A stretch of DNA of 64,000 nucleotides from Lactarius indigo (taxonomy: Eukaryota > Basidiomycota > Agaricomycetes > Russulales > Russulaceae), in the NCBI GenBank assembly GCA_025766275.1, contig JAFKAC010000029.1:248001-312000 (forward strand), written 5' to 3'. Made by a program: the position numbers and the translations under genes. The notes under the pieces are model-generated. The model saw nothing but the letters and a program-made list of their open reading frames with translations. It was not told where the DNA came from and searched no databases. Positions 10,861-23,300 of this stretch are shown in pieces (position 1 is the stretch's first letter; each line of letters opens with the position of its first letter).

Positions 10861-13800
10861 TTATGCGACCTGTAATGAACTCGTTCCTTCCTTGTCCATG
10901 GAATCTGCACTCGCACCACGGTCAAGCAGTAGGCGCACGGTCTCTGTTTTGTCGTTGGATGACGCCAGGTGCAACGGAGTCCGTCCTTGCTTGTCCTCGG
11001 CATCTGCGTTCGCATCGTGATCGAGTAGCAAGCGCACGGTCTCAGTTTGGCCCTTGAGCGACGCCTCGTGCAGTGGGGTCCATCCGTATTTGTCCTCAGC
11101 ATCTGCATTCGCGCCATGGTCAAGTAATAGACGTGCAACTTCGAGCCTCCCATTAGATGATGCCCCATGTAATGGCGTCGCGTAGTTTTGACTTTGTGCA
11201 CTGATTTCCGCCCCATGTTGGAGTAATAGCCTCACGATCTCCACGTGGCCACCAGTCGACGCCAAGTGCAATGGAGTACGGCCTTCGTCGTCCGTAGCGT
11301 TGACACGTACGTTGTGCCCCAGTAGCGTTGATGTAATCTCTAGGTGTCCAAACTGCGCAGCTAACATAATTGGAGTGGAGAGATCGTTATCTTGCGCATT
11401 TGCATCTGCACCATGGTCGAGTAGCCACCGCACGATATCGCTAAGTCCGTCCCCCGACGCAGCATGTAGAGGAGTCTGAATATAGTCGTCATCGGTGACA
11501 TCCACGGCCGCGCCATGCTGGTATAATAGCTCCGCCACCTTGAAGTGTCTCTTGTGCAATGCCGCCACCAATGGACTGTGATTTTGACCACCCCTCGCAT
11601 TTACTTGCTCGGGATGCTCGACGATGATGTGCGCTGCCAAGTCACGAAATCCGCATAACGAAGCATAATACAGTGGAGATCCACGATCATTGGGAGGATC
11701 TCCGAACTGACCCCAGAGATCGTCGATGTCGTGCAACTCGAGCCACGCGGCAAAATTTGGCTTGGTCGAGTCAAAAAGACGCCGCATCCCATTTTCTACG
11801 TGTGACGACACCCTTCCAAACTGCGCATGCTCCACCCAATGCTGACTGGCATATCGAGCCAACGGAAACCTATCTTCGACCTGGGTATTGTCGGCGCTGC
11901 CGTCCAATTGAAGAGTTCCCAGGCAAGCCTGGGCGAGAGTCGTGTGTGCAGATTCGGGAATGATATGGAAGTACGAAGCGTCCCCTTTAGAAGCGGCAAG
12001 CCGATCGGAAGTCAAGAATTCCTTCACCGAAAAATGCGAAAACTGAATGACCCGCGAATCGCCATCGTCGACTTCGGTGATCAGGCTTGAGCACGTAGAT
12101 AGCACAGCTCGCTGTCGATCCTCCCACCGCCAGTCCTCCTTCAACTTCGGTGTCGCTCCTTCCGCCTCATCAAAGTCAAGCGCAATTATTTCCGCGAGCT
12201 CCTCGACGCGCAGCGGCCGAGCGGCCGCGGTGAGACATTGTAAGAGACGACGAGCGTGATCTCGGTTGGCCATCCCGATCTCCTTCAATACTCGCTCGTA
12301 AGTATCGTCCAATGATTTCGGCAATTCGTTGAGCGTTCGACGGATGCTTTGCGGAAAGCAATGTTGTAGCACTTCCAGCTGACAGAAAACCCAACGGAAC
12401 CTGTCAAATAGTCAGTAGCCGTCATCGGCACATTCTTACATACGCTTACATTCCATCAGCTCTTTCCGTGAGCGTCTCAATAACCAGTTCTTTGTCTTTA
12501 TCCCTCCATCTCTTCATCGCCGTATCCGAGTCCGCGTAAACGACAGACCTGATATAGTCTTCAATGTCCTTCTTTTGTCCACTTTGTTCGTGAATCGAGA
12601 CGGGATGGAATGCTAGGGGCTCAAGCGCGGTCCGGATGTCGTTCTCCGGACGGCTCGTGACACATATATGAAGATTTGAGAGCCGGAAACTGACAAGATC
12701 CTTCAAGAGATCGAGGACTTGTTTACGGGCGGGTGGAATTCCAGATGTATTGGGGCATTCATCTAGCGCGTCCAAGACGATGTAGACTGGGCCTTGACCA
12801 GGTAGCGCGAGCATCTCTTTGAGACACGCAATCAACGTACTGGCTGCGGGCTTACGTGCGCCATCGTCGTGTGTCTTATAAATCCGGGAGAGGATGTCGC
12901 AACAATTGTCGGAACGAGTGGAGAGCTGAATGAGAAGCGAGGGAAGCAAGTTGCGGAGATTTTGTTTATCTGTGTCCTTGAAATCAAAATAGAAATACGC
13001 CATGGATGCTAGTCCAGCCTCCCATAACGCCGTAATGTCCTGGATGATTGCGGAGCTAGTTGGTGGTGTTAGTTCCTAGGGGGTGAATTCGACAAACAAT
13101 AACGAACCAAAGGATGCTCTTCCCTGAGCCCGCTACAATGATCAGAGGCGAAGGAGATCAAGATCTGGGAGGGTGAGAGGGGACAGAAGGACGCACGTTT
13201 CCCGTGAATCCATAACAAGGATGTGGTGGCCTTGGACTTCCATTCCATGAATATACTTCCTCGGAAGAACCATGTCGCCGTGCCTTCATGCTGGGTGGTG
13301 GACGCAATATCTTGATTAGTAGATGGGTCCGGAGGAGATAGCCACGCTCGGTGATCCTTCCGTATGCGGCTCCCTGCAATGGCATTTCGATCTCAGCAAG
13401 CAAAGGCGACGGGGCGAAAGAACCACGAACGTCTTTCCTCGTCCATATAGTTTGCCGTCTGTTGCACCAAAACTTTCGTTTCCATTGTGGTCACTTTGAC
13501 TACGTTGCCATCTAGTCGTATATGAGTTTACGATCGTTTTGTGAGTAGCCAACGTGACAAACGCACCCTCAACAACCAGGTTGACCTTGTCATCGACAAC
13601 TTGTACTTGGTCGCTGACGTTTTTGACCCCCTCATCGACACCTTGTACTTGGAAGTCGACGTCTTTGACCTTATCATCGACGCCTTGTACTTGTCCACCG
13701 ACAGTTTCTACTCCATCCTTCACACGGTGTGCGACTTTCAGCACCTGCACGATCGCCATCTGCATCTCCAGCTGCGTCAATCTATCCAGTCTGACCAGCG

Positions 13801-14542
13801 CGTCCTCGACATCCCTCCGTCCAATCAATTTCTTCAGGTATCTCTCTGCATATTCATCAGCGACGAGCAACGTATCATCAGCGATCGACTCACTCGCTCG
13901 TCCTTGCTTCATCTCCTTCGTCACGATCCCAAAAATCCGAAGCACCTCGACCATTATCGTCACGATGATCTCCTTCATCGCCTCTGTCGTCGGCACCTCA
14001 CTATACTCTTCGAGCCGCCTGAAGAAGCCTTCGATGCGCTCGAATATATCGATGAGCGCATCTTGGCTCGCAGCAACGTCCTTTGCCGCCTATGTACGTT
14101 CGGGATCAGAATAATACGAGTAAAGGAGATCTAGTAGGGTAGCTACTAAGAGAAGGACCCCGGCACCAGCGAAAATGACTTTCGCAGGCGAAAACACCTA
14201 TAAATATGATATATCAGAGTGGGTAGATCGTAAACGATCGGCTGAATGGGATTCACGAGTCCGACGCCCTCGCCAAGCGCCGCGGAGAAGGCATAAAGGA
14301 CATTAACAGTCGGGTTCAACCATTTTGTCAATTTATCATCGCCAGACGTCGATTGCTCGAATTGTTGGACTTGAGTGCGGAGAACGGCCAGGATATCGGC
14401 GGGAGAATCGCAGGTCTGTAACTGGGCCATCAACGGATGGAGAAGTAGGTCTTTCTTCGTCTTCTTCTGATACTCTTTAATGGCGGCATTGAAGATGGCC
14501 TGGAGATTGGAAAAAGACGAAGCGGCAGAAGGTTTGAGACAT
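10861..14542 (-). pseudogene. NLR-like gene (Goodbye-NACHT-ankyrin), start lost
   Basis: Same nine-exon layout as the intact copy at 32,917-36,354. The Goodbye domain is at about 14.5-14.2 kb, a coiled-coil stalk of seven heptads at about 13,566-13,715, and the P-loop GSGKS at about 13,110. The NACHT exon (about 13,045-12,450) carries LDALDECP (Walker B) and TSRPE (sensor). A final exon holds about nine ankyrin repeats. Two lesions are visible. The conserved ATG at 14,540-14,542 is followed within a few codons by a 1-bp deletion (about 14,528-14,534), which puts the start out of frame with the Goodbye domain, and no in-frame ATG was found just upstream. TAA at 10,861-10,863 removes about 20 residues present in other copies, and the same stop exists in the duplicate at 47,187. 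Everything between is open, so it may be a recent pseudogene or use another start. Confidence 0.8.
13566..13715 (-). repeat. Seven-heptad coiled-coil stalk repeat in NLR
   Basis: Exactly spaced 21-bp units encode heptads of the pattern V-x-x-V-x-x-x (VETVGGQ, VQGVDDK, VKDVDFQ and so on). The number of units differs between paralogues: seven here, five at 49,885-49,995, four at 18,058, 23,085, 29,970 and 56,945, and three at 35,464. Confidence 0.75.
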
Positions 14543-15429
14543 TGCAACCAGCGAGGATAGACGTCTGAGGATGGAGTATGATACTGGCACTGCGGGTGAG
14601 AAGCGGCCGAGTTGGAACACCAGATCTAGAATAGTTCGCCACGAGGTTTGCCGGGTGACGCCCGCACTGCCACGCTCGGCTCGTACACAATCCGATATGA
14701 ATTTTGGCTACGCCGAAACCGTAATGCGCGAACCACTTGAGTCATTTTCGTCAGCGACTTGGACAGAGGCCCGCGCGGTGGAGTGTCGAGGGTGGTCTCA
14801 GTTCTCGACGTCGGCGTCCTCTGTGGCCTGAGCTGAGGAGAGTTGAACGATGTCCGAATTCAAGTCCAAGTCGAGCTTCGATCCGAGTTCAAGTGATTGC
14901 CTCATCTCTTTTCTCTCTCACGCACAAATTAATCGGATACGGGAACTAGCTATGACGATCAATAGATATATTACCGTGAATGTGGCGAAGCCGTCGGATT
15001 GTAAGGAGTATAGTGATAGATGGTCGGCGGAGGTAGGGATGTAGTAGGTGATAGGTAGCCGATAGCCGTCAGAGAAAGACCATGAGTAAATCGAAGTGCT
15101 TGGACATGTCCGTAAGGTATTAACTTTTGATGGATGACGGTGGGAAGAGGTATCAAGGATACATAGTATGAATGATGGAGAAATGGAGAACGAAGAAGGG
15201 TGAGAGTAAAAATGGGTAGATAGTACAAGTTGAGAGTACATACAACAAGCAGAATCGAACACACAAATCCGCGGAGATCCAGTCTGGGAAGACAGACGCA
15301 TACAACTGACAAAGGTTACTGTAAAGGGAGGTCAAGAAAATTTGGGGTGGACATCAGATTGGGGGGGAGGGATTGCGAAGCGAATAAAGAAAATCGCAAG
15401 CGACAGCGCACAACTTTTTTTTCGTTCCT
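14543..15429. other. Upstream region of NLR
   Basis: No gene is recognised. The first 300 bp resemble the flanks upstream of other NLR starts (for example 30,875-31,200). The left boundary of the kinase relic to the right is not sharp. Confidence 0.4.
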
Positions 15430-17523
15430 CCCTCCCTCACTGGATGGAGCAGTTCCCGCCGTTCGAAGCCTTCGGAGTCGCCACGCGCGCGCCTCGTCAT
15501 CGTCATCATCCTCTTCTTATCCCGCGAAGCGACCGTCGGCGCAGCAGTATCCGGCACCGTCACACACGAGGCACCAGCAACGTCAACCGCAGCATCGACG
15601 AACGACGAAGCCGTCGTCGCGGCAGACGGATCGACTCGCGCGGCCCGGCTAGCCGAGGACGCGCTGCTCTGTTCCCCGTAGCAGCCACGACCGCCTGTAA
15701 GCTGCGCAAGCTGTTCGATTGAGGTGATTGCGACGCTGGGACTGCGGCGAGGTTGCGCACGACGAGATCGACTGAGGGCGTTCTCTGAGGTGCGTATTAT
15801 TCGCCTGTTGCGGTTCTCGTTGGCACGTGAGGATGATGGATAGTTTCCGGCGGATGACGTTCCCCTCCGGTATCACGCTGGTCACTTTGGCTTGCGAGGG
15901 CGTAGCGCCGGCGAGTGAGACGGATGAGTTGGAGTGTGTCGGGTCGGGCGTGAGAGACGCGCGCGAGCGCTTGTTGAATGGCGAGAGGACCTTATACGCT
16001 ATAGGCGGATATGGGGACGACGTCGGAGAAAGCTGAGGCGAGTTCGTACGCTCCCGTTCCCGCTGGTCACGATCACGGTCGAGGCTGCCTCGAGATGAGC
16101 TCGCGCCCGCAGGGTGGTAATTCGGCAGGCGTGGGAAAACTCGGCGGGACTACTCCCGCGCTCCGCGAAATGGGCATGCATGAGTAGTTTCGAGCGAAGG
16201 TCGCAAGTTAGCGCTGCGCGGCCTGCGCACTTGGAGTGTGTGATGAGGCTTCAGTGGGAACATAGAGCGCCCTTCTTCGCCGGCTCCATGCACATGCGGC
16301 AGTTGACGGCTACAGATTGATTAGCCCTCAGGTCGGGTTCACGCCACTGAAATATAACGGGAGACGCACGTTTGCTAAAGGTCGTCTTCACAAAGGTTTT
16401 CTCAAAGAGGTCTGCGTCACTTTGCGGAACTTCAGGGAGGACTGGTGATGCACTGCCGTAAAATAGCGATGACCGGCGAGCTGGACAGCATCGCCTTGTC
16501 ACCGTCAAATTGCTGGCCTGCGTACACGGGAATCGGGGAGTCGAGCTCGAGATTTGCCATCAAGTGTCGTGCTGCGCCGTTCTTTTGCAGGTCGGCGCTC
16601 ACTCGCCGAAGCAAAAATATGGTGTCCTGTGGTCGCAAGTCCTTTGAAAATCCGCAAATTCAGTCTTTCCTTTCCTACAGATATTGTCACCAGACTCACC
16701 TTGTTCAAGCCCCAATGGTTCTTCAGCATTCATGCTCAAATAGTTGCTCCGCGCTCGGTCGCATCGACGGGTCCTTGTGGAAACACTCCTTGATGGACGC
16801 TACAAGCGGACCGGAAAAGCGTTCATGAATCGGCGGAGACTCGTCTTCGACTATCCGGAACATCACTATATGCGTTTCGTTTGGCTTAATAACTGCGGAA
16901 ATGACACCAGACCAGTCACCTGTCATCGCATTCCCGATATCCCCATATGGCGGGCGTCCCGTCAGTAGCTCGATAACCGTGCACCCAAGTGACCAGATGT
17001 CAGACTTGGGTGACGCGCCTTTGAGCTCGATGACTTCCGGAGCCATCCAGTTCGGCGTGCCTGTGACGTCTTGATCTCGCGCTCCATCGCGCGCAGGTTG
17101 AGCGAGACCCCAAAGTCGGATAGCTTTACGTTCCCATCTTCGTCGTGAGGATGTTGCCACCTTGAGTCGCAATGCACGACGTCGCTGCGATGAAGGTAGT
17201 CCAACCCCTCGAGGATCTTGAACACGTAGCTCGCCACCCTTCTCGTTCAACTTGCCGAATCCTTGAGAGTCTGGCCAAGGGAACCGTTCTCGGCATACCT
17301 GCAAGAGCACACGTGATGCACAGTCATAAGTTAGTATGTGCAAAAACAGAATGCGCAGCAACAGGCAGGTAAACGGGCAGGCAGTGGAACAGCACGGCAT
17401 ATAAAGGAGGAAGGGGACGACGTACTCAACACAATGCTGAGAGTATTCTCGTCCCGGGCCATCCCTTCGTACTTGACGATGCTGCGGTGCGGCAATCGCT
17501 TGACCAGGCCGCCTCCCGCATAA
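15430..17523 (-). pseudogene. Broken Cdc7/SepH-like (septation network) protein kinase
   Basis: A 5'-truncated kinase copy. From right to left: [10 protein letters not shown] (about 17,480-17,450), an apparent retained intron (about 17,310-17,420), [30 protein letters not shown] (catalytic loop, frame lost right after Cys-Asp), [40 protein letters not shown] and [20 protein letters not shown]-terminal tail follows with LRRVSADLQK and a C1-like Cys-rich segment near 16,160-16,300 that contains an in-frame TGA. The sequence resembles the basidiomycete STE kinases related to S. pombe Cdc7 and A. nidulans SepH. The N-lobe (glycine loop and catalytic lysine) is absent because the copy joins an NLR fragment at about 17,523. 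Several frameshifts make it non-functional. The retained intron indicates a genomic rather than retro-copied origin. The left end (15.4-15.9 kb) is low-confidence tail. Confidence 0.7.
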
Positions 17524-18342
17524 GCTGGTCCAGCCTCGCGCAAAATTATTATATCGGATGATTGCGGAGCTAGTTGGCGGCGTAAGTTCCTCAGGTGAAC
17601 TCGACAAATGATGACGAACCAAAGAATGCTCTTCCCTGAACCCGCTAAAATGGTTAGAGGCGATCAATATATGGGAATATGAATGGGGAGAAAGGCGCAC
17701 GTTGCCCGTGGATCCACAGCAAGGATCTGGTGGCCTTGGACTTCCATTCCAGGAACAAACTCCCCTGGAAGAACCATGTGCGTCCCATAGTGTTGAGTAG
17801 TGGACGCGATGTTTTGATTAGTGGATGGGGGCGGTGACAGCCACCCGATGATCCTCCGTAGGCTCCCTGTGGTGACATTCGGTCTCAGCAAGCAAGAGAA
17901 GCAGTCTAAAGAATCACGAACATTTCGTGTCGATATTGTTTGCCGTCTGTTGCAATAGAGCTTGCGTTTCCAATGTCGTCGCTTTGACTACCTTGTCATC
18001 TAGCCGTATATGGCTTTACCATCGTTTTGTGAGTACTAGCCAACGTGACAAACGCACCCTCAACAGCCAGGTTGACCTGGTCACCGACGTCTTTGACCTT
18101 GTCATCGACACCTTGTATTTGCTCACCGATGATTTCTACTCCGTCCTTCACACGGTGTGCAACTTTTAGCACCTGCAAAATCGCCATTTGGACCTCTTGC
18201 CGTGTCAACCTGTCCAATCTAACAAGCGCGTCATCGATATCCCTCTTCCAATCAATTTCTTCAGGTATTTCTCTGAGTCTCCATTAGCAACAAGAAATGC
18301 ATCGTGATCGTGATCGTGGATCGACTCACTTGCTCGCCCCTG
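17524..18342 (-). pseudogene. Internal fragment of an NLR gene
   Basis: The fragment begins in the conserved exon end Q-G-R-A-S at 18,342. It continues through the exon with KYLKKLIG-type sequence, a four-heptad stalk (about 18,058-18,148), the W-F-F exon and P-loop GSGKS (about 17,640), and the first residues of the NACHT exon. At 17,523 it passes into kinase sequence; at 18,342 it passes into a methyltransferase N-terminal fragment. The Goodbye domain start, most of NACHT and all ankyrin repeats are missing. It is a by-product of rearrangement within the array. Confidence 0.75.
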
Positions 18343-18680
18343 CACTCCTCCCCGGCCCTCCGTACACCAACCCCACTCCTACGTTTCCTCCTCTGGTTCC
18401 CTGTCTGAATTTCGTGGGGGCTCGCACGTGGTGGGAGGACTCACCTTGATGTAGACCAGAAGCGCGTCTTGGTTCAAATTCTCCGATCCGAGGCCGTGGA
18501 AATGTTCCATGTCGGTGCTGTCGGTGGCTTGAGACCCTCCAGACGCGTAAAGAGAAAGAAGATCTCATCATCATGGTTGGAAACTAGACCCGTACCAGCC
18601 ATTCGGATGAGGATTGATGAGGGGTCGCCAGCGACTGGAGGATCCTCGATTCTGACAAATCATACCGGGTAGGCAAGGAT
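18343..18680 (-). pseudogene. N-terminal fragment of the methyltransferase
   Basis: This reads HDDEIFFLYAF, then MEHFHGLGSENLNQDALLVY, then SPPTTCEPPRN, which matches the N-terminal block of the RKM5-like relics at 25.6, 32.5, 52.4 and 59.5 kb. It stops abruptly at 18,342, where the NLR fragment begins, so its catalytic half is missing. The assignment rests on similarity to the other copies and on the family's usual D-D-E-I-F and H-F-x-G-L-G motifs. Confidence 0.6.
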
Positions 18681-19249
18681 ATATAGGTGGCAAATAACCA
18701 GTCGTTTGAAGGAAAAATCATGAACAAAAAGTCAAATGCTTTGGACAGGTGAAACTTGAATGGGTGAGGATGGGAGCCCGAGACTGTCTGTAGAGAGTCA
18801 CATGGTCGTCACCGGTGTCGTCCCAATTTTCCTTACTAGCGCTCACTAGCGCTCACTGGTGGCGCCTGTACTGTACCCAAGAGTCAAACCGAGAATCTAG
18901 TAAGCTGAGCCTGTATCCAATAGACTACAGGAACCTGATACAAGAACCCCAGAGAGTCATGGTAAGAGACAAATTCCTCCGTTATCTCAGCACTCAGTAC
19001 CTAACACAAAACTTGGTCAAGGTACCGGTAATAGTCTGTGGGATTGTGTATACTATAATATGCGATTCACCCCCACTACGTCAGGTAGCAGACGAATTGA
19101 TGAAACAACAACGAACGTATTCCAAGTACGTATCGTGAGCGTCCCGAGCCTGCTCGCCCCAAATTAATAGCTCGCCCTCTTCCCAATATAATATTCGTTA
19201 CTTTACCTCTACGAACTCTCTTTTTGGGTACAGCATTCTCGGGAGTCTA
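18681..19249. other. Spacer with NLR-upstream-like sequence
   Basis: No gene is recognised. Sequence around 18,720-18,800 and 19,100-19,140 resembles spacers that normally lie upstream of NLR starts, including the 16-bp motif at 19,110-19,125. Confidence 0.4.
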
Positions 19250-19850
19250 CCAGTAGTCGTAGGATGGGCGGGGCGTAAATGCATCGTGTCCAATCGACAG
19301 AACACGCACGACGACGCTTCTATCGCAGGCGCTACCGCCTCATGCGTCTTCTCGCAGGAATGACGACCTCACGTCTCGCGCCAGTCAACCCACTTTGCTC
19401 AGCGCGCACCCAGCAAGTCCTGACGTACGCTCCATACCCACCACCCCAACGCGATCCACCCCTGTAAGAATTCCCTCAGAACGTAACGTCTTCCGTCTGC
19501 GGTTAAGCTACGACCACGGCTGAGGTGTCGCGAGAGTAGTCAGCGCCGTGAGCAATGGGAGTACATTGCCGGGTGGTAGATGCAGTCCACGATAAGCAGC
19601 ACTTTCGGTGCCAGTCCATCAGCGCGAGCACGTCGGCATAGCACAGCGCGAGGAAAGTCAAGTCGAGAGTTGTTACAGGAACGGAGGTGGAGGCGTGGAT
19701 AGGAAGGACTCGGATGTTCTGCGCCGCAGGACAAGCCTGAGCGAGGGATGTCTGTTGCGGTGTATTTGCGCACGACTGAGCTCGCCGTTTGCCTCAGTGT
19801 TTGCTGCATCCGAGCCGGTCCGGTTTCTGAGTGTTCACTTGACAGAGTAA
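19250..19850 (-). pseudogene. C-terminal fragment of the methyltransferase
   Basis: About 19,700-19,800 encodes VVRKYTATDIP, and about 19,560-19,600 encodes LLIVDCIYHPA. These are the A-T-D-I-P and V-D-C-I-Y-H-P blocks of the RKM5/METTL21D-like family. Frames are interrupted between the blocks. The SAM-binding motif I and N-terminal half expected to the right (19.9-20.3 kb) are replaced by ordinary inter-unit spacer. Confidence 0.55.
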
Positions 19851-20324
19851 CTTGCGGAGGATACGAATGTATGTGGGTTCAGGTGAGTGTAACCATCGTA
19901 TTTCAGTCATCGCCCCAGTCGAATCCACGATTCCGCGATAGTAAGCAGCACCTCGCTCCGTCTGGGCACAATTAGCGGAAAATGAATTACCGACGGATGA
20001 ACAGCGCCTCCACACCGAATCGCACACTACCGTGAAGCTAGGCTCTGACTGCCATCGTCAGGACACCTGGAGCTACAAGACGGTCTATAACTATGAGATA
20101 TCACTGGCACCTTTAGGTCACATTGACGGAATAGATACGGTGCCACTGACGGATGTACATTTGGTCTTGCCGCCTGTGTTCTGCTATACAAACCGCAAAT
20201 TTTGACATCTCACAGTGAATATATAGTGACGACATTCCAACGCAGTGCCAATAGAAATGTGTCATTCGTTTCCCGTAGTTAGTGCATAGTACCACGGTGA
20301 CTTAAGATACATTTGTAGAGTAAT
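19851..20324. other. Inter-unit spacer downstream of an NLR
   Basis: This is similar in content to parts of 26,430-27,398 and 52,640-53,572, so it belongs to the tandem unit. No gene is recognised. Confidence 0.45.
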
Positions 20325-23300
20325 CTATAGCACTCCTACCGGTCGATCGTGCTCCATTAGCATCTGTAAGATCTCGTTCTTCCAATCCCCTGATGCTACC
20401 TGGGATGGCGTCCTTCCTTCCTTGTCCCTGGCATCGGCACTCGCACCACGGTCGAGAAGTAGGCGCACAGTCTGCGTTCTGCCATTGGATGACGCTAGGT
20501 GCAACGGAGTCCATCCGTCCGCGTCGTCTGCATTTGCGGTCCGCGCCGTGGTCGAGCAGCAAGCGCACAGTCTCTGTTTCGCCGTTGGATGACGCCTCGT
20601 GCAATGGGGTCCTTCCGTCCTTCTTGGCCTCCACGCTTGCGCCATGGTCAAGTAGTAGACGTGCGACCTCGAGGTACCCATCAGATAATGCCAGGTGTAA
20701 TGGCGTCGAGTGGTCCTTATCTTGTGCATCGAAGTCTACTCCATGTTGGAGCAACGGCTCCACGGTCGTCTCCACGTGACCATTTCTCGATTGGCGGTGC
20801 AATGGCGTGTCGTTTGCAATGTCAACGCGTACACTGTGCCTCAGTAACACCCGAACAACCTCTAGGTGTCCATGATATGCAGCTAAATGAATGGAGTCCG
20901 GTGGTTGTGTTGCCGCGAATTCGTATCTGCACCATGGTCGAGTAGCCACTGCACGACATCGATACGACCGTCTAACGACGCAGCATGTAGTAAAGTTCGA
21001 TTGCGTTTGTCCTCAATAACATCCACGGCTGCGCCATGCTGGTGTAATAGTTCTGCCACCTTGAAGTGTCTCTTGTACAATGCCGCAACCAGTGGACTGT
21101 GATTTTTACCACCTCTCGCATTGACTTGCTCGGGGTGCTCGACAATGATCTGCGCTACCAGGTCACGAAATCCGCAAAGCGAAGCATAATACAGTGGAGA
21201 TCCACGAACTCCAGGGGGATCTCCGAAGTTACCCCAGGGATCGTCGATGTCGTGCAACTGGAGCCACGCGGAAAAATGTGGCCTGGACGAGTCGAAAAGG
21301 CGCCGCATCCCACCTTCTATGCGCGAAGACACCACTCCGAACTGCGCATGCTCCACCCAATGCTGACTGGCATATCCGGCCAACGGAAAGCTACCTTCGA
21401 CCTGTTTGTTGTCAGTGCTGTCATCCAACTGGAGTAGAATACCCATGCAAGCCCGAGCGAGAGTTGTATGTGCAGGTTCAGGAATGATATGAAAGTACGA
21501 AGCGTCTCCTCTTGAAGTAGCAAGTCGATCGGAAGTCAAGAACTCCTTGACAGAAAAATGCGAAAACTGGATGACCCGCGAATCGCCATCGTCGACTTGA
21601 GTAATCAAGCTTGAACAAGTAGACAGCACAGCTTGTTGCCGGTCCTCCCACCGCCAATCCTCATTCAATTTCGGTATTGCTCCTTCGGCTTCACCAAAGT
21701 CAAGCGCGAGTATTTCTGCTAGCTCCTCGACATGCAGCGGCCGCGTAGCCGCAGTGAGACATTGTAAGAGACGTCGGGCATAGTCTCGGTTGGCCATCCC
21801 GATCTCCTTCAACACTCGCTCATAAGTCTCGTCCAAAGATTTCGGCAATTCGTCGAGCGTCCGCCGGATGCTTTGTGGGAAGCAATGCTGTAACACTTCC
21901 AGCTGACAGAAAACCCAACGGAACCTGCCAAATAGTCAGTAACCACCATTGGTCCATTCTTATTCGCGCTTACATTCCATCAGCTCTTTCCGTGAGCGTC
22001 TCAATAACCAGTTCTTTGTCCTTATCCCTCCATCTCTTCATCGCCATATCTGAGTCCGCGTAAACGACAGATCTGATGTAGTCTTCAATATCCTTCTTTT
22101 GTCCACTTTGTTCGTGGATCGAGACCGGGTGAAACGCCAGGGGTTCAAGGACGGCTCGGATGTCGTTCTCCGGACGGCTCGTGACACACATATGAAGATT
22201 TGGAAGTTGGAGACCGACAAGGTCCTTCAAGAGATCAAGGACCTGTTTGCGGGCGGGCGGAATCCCAATGGCATTGGGACATTCGTCTAGCGCGTCCAAG
22301 ATGATGTAGATTGGGCCTTGGCCAGGTAGCGCGAGCATCTCTTTAAGACACGTGATCAGCGTGCTGGTGCTCGGCTTACGTGCGCCATCGTCGTGCATCT
22401 TGTAAACCCGGGAAAGTATGTCACAACAACGGTCGGAACGAGTGGAGAGTTGAATTAGAAGAGAAGGAAGCAGGTTGCGGAGGTTTTGTTTATCTGTGTC
22501 CTTGAAATCGAAATAGAAATACGCCAAAATGGCTAGTCCAGCCTCCCACAACACCGTGATGTCCTGAATGATTGCGGAGCTAGTTGGCGCCATAAGCTCC
22601 TGAGGAGTGAAGACGACGAATGATAACGAACCAAAGGATGCTCTTCCCTGAACCCGCTACAGTGATTTGAGGCGATCAAGATCTCGGAGGATGCTAAGGG
22701 ACAGAAGGGCGTACGTTTCCCATGGACCCACAACAAGGATGTAGTCGACTTGGACTTCCATTCCAGGAATATATTCCCCTGGAAAAACCATGTCGCCGTC
22801 CCTTCGTGTTGGGCGACGAACGCGATGTTTTGATTAGTGGATGGATCCGGCGGTGACAGCCACGCTCGGTGGTCCTTCCGTACGTGGCTCCCTGCGGTGG
22901 CATTTCAGTCTCAGCAAGCAAGAGAAGCAGTGCTAAAGAATCACGAACGCATTTCGGTGTCGATATTGTTTGCCGTCTGTTGCAATAGAGCTTGCGTTTC
23001 AAATGTCGTCACTTTGACTACCTTGCCATCTAGTCGTATATGGGTTTATTATCGTTTCGCGAGTAGCTAACATGACAAACGCACCCTCAACAGCCAGGTT
23101 GACCTGGTCGCCGACGCCTTTGACCTTGTCATCGACACCTTGTACTTGCTCACCGACGATTTCTACTTTGTCCTTCACACGGTGTGCAACTTTCAGCACT
23201 TGCACAATCGCCATTTGGACCTCTTGCTGCGTCAGCCTATCCAGTCTGATAAGCGCGTCCTCGATATCCCTCCTTCCAATCAATTTCTTCAGGTATTTCT

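Larger units (their letters stand above)
1..14542. repeat. Left copy of a segmental duplication (period about 36.3 kb)
   Basis: This block holds an NLR start, the ABC transporter, spacer, a methyltransferase relic and an NLR. It repeats in the same order and orientation at about 36,348-50,824. Stretches of 60 bp within the ABC gene are identical or differ at only a few positions (for example 6,301-6,360 against 42,651-42,710). Spacers differ by small indels. The NLR at the right end of each copy is more diverged and has decayed independently. Boundaries are approximate because they were found by eye. Confidence 0.75.

Noticed and set aside
13541..14134. Plus-strand open frames of 186-197 codons
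   Set aside because: Antisense to the heptad stalk and Goodbye exons; Ser/Thr-rich composition comes from the reverse complement of the coding strand, and they recur opposite every NLR copy.
18343..18680. Possible independent small gene
   Set aside because: Matches the N-terminal block of the methyltransferase relics elsewhere in the window, so it is a fragment of that family.
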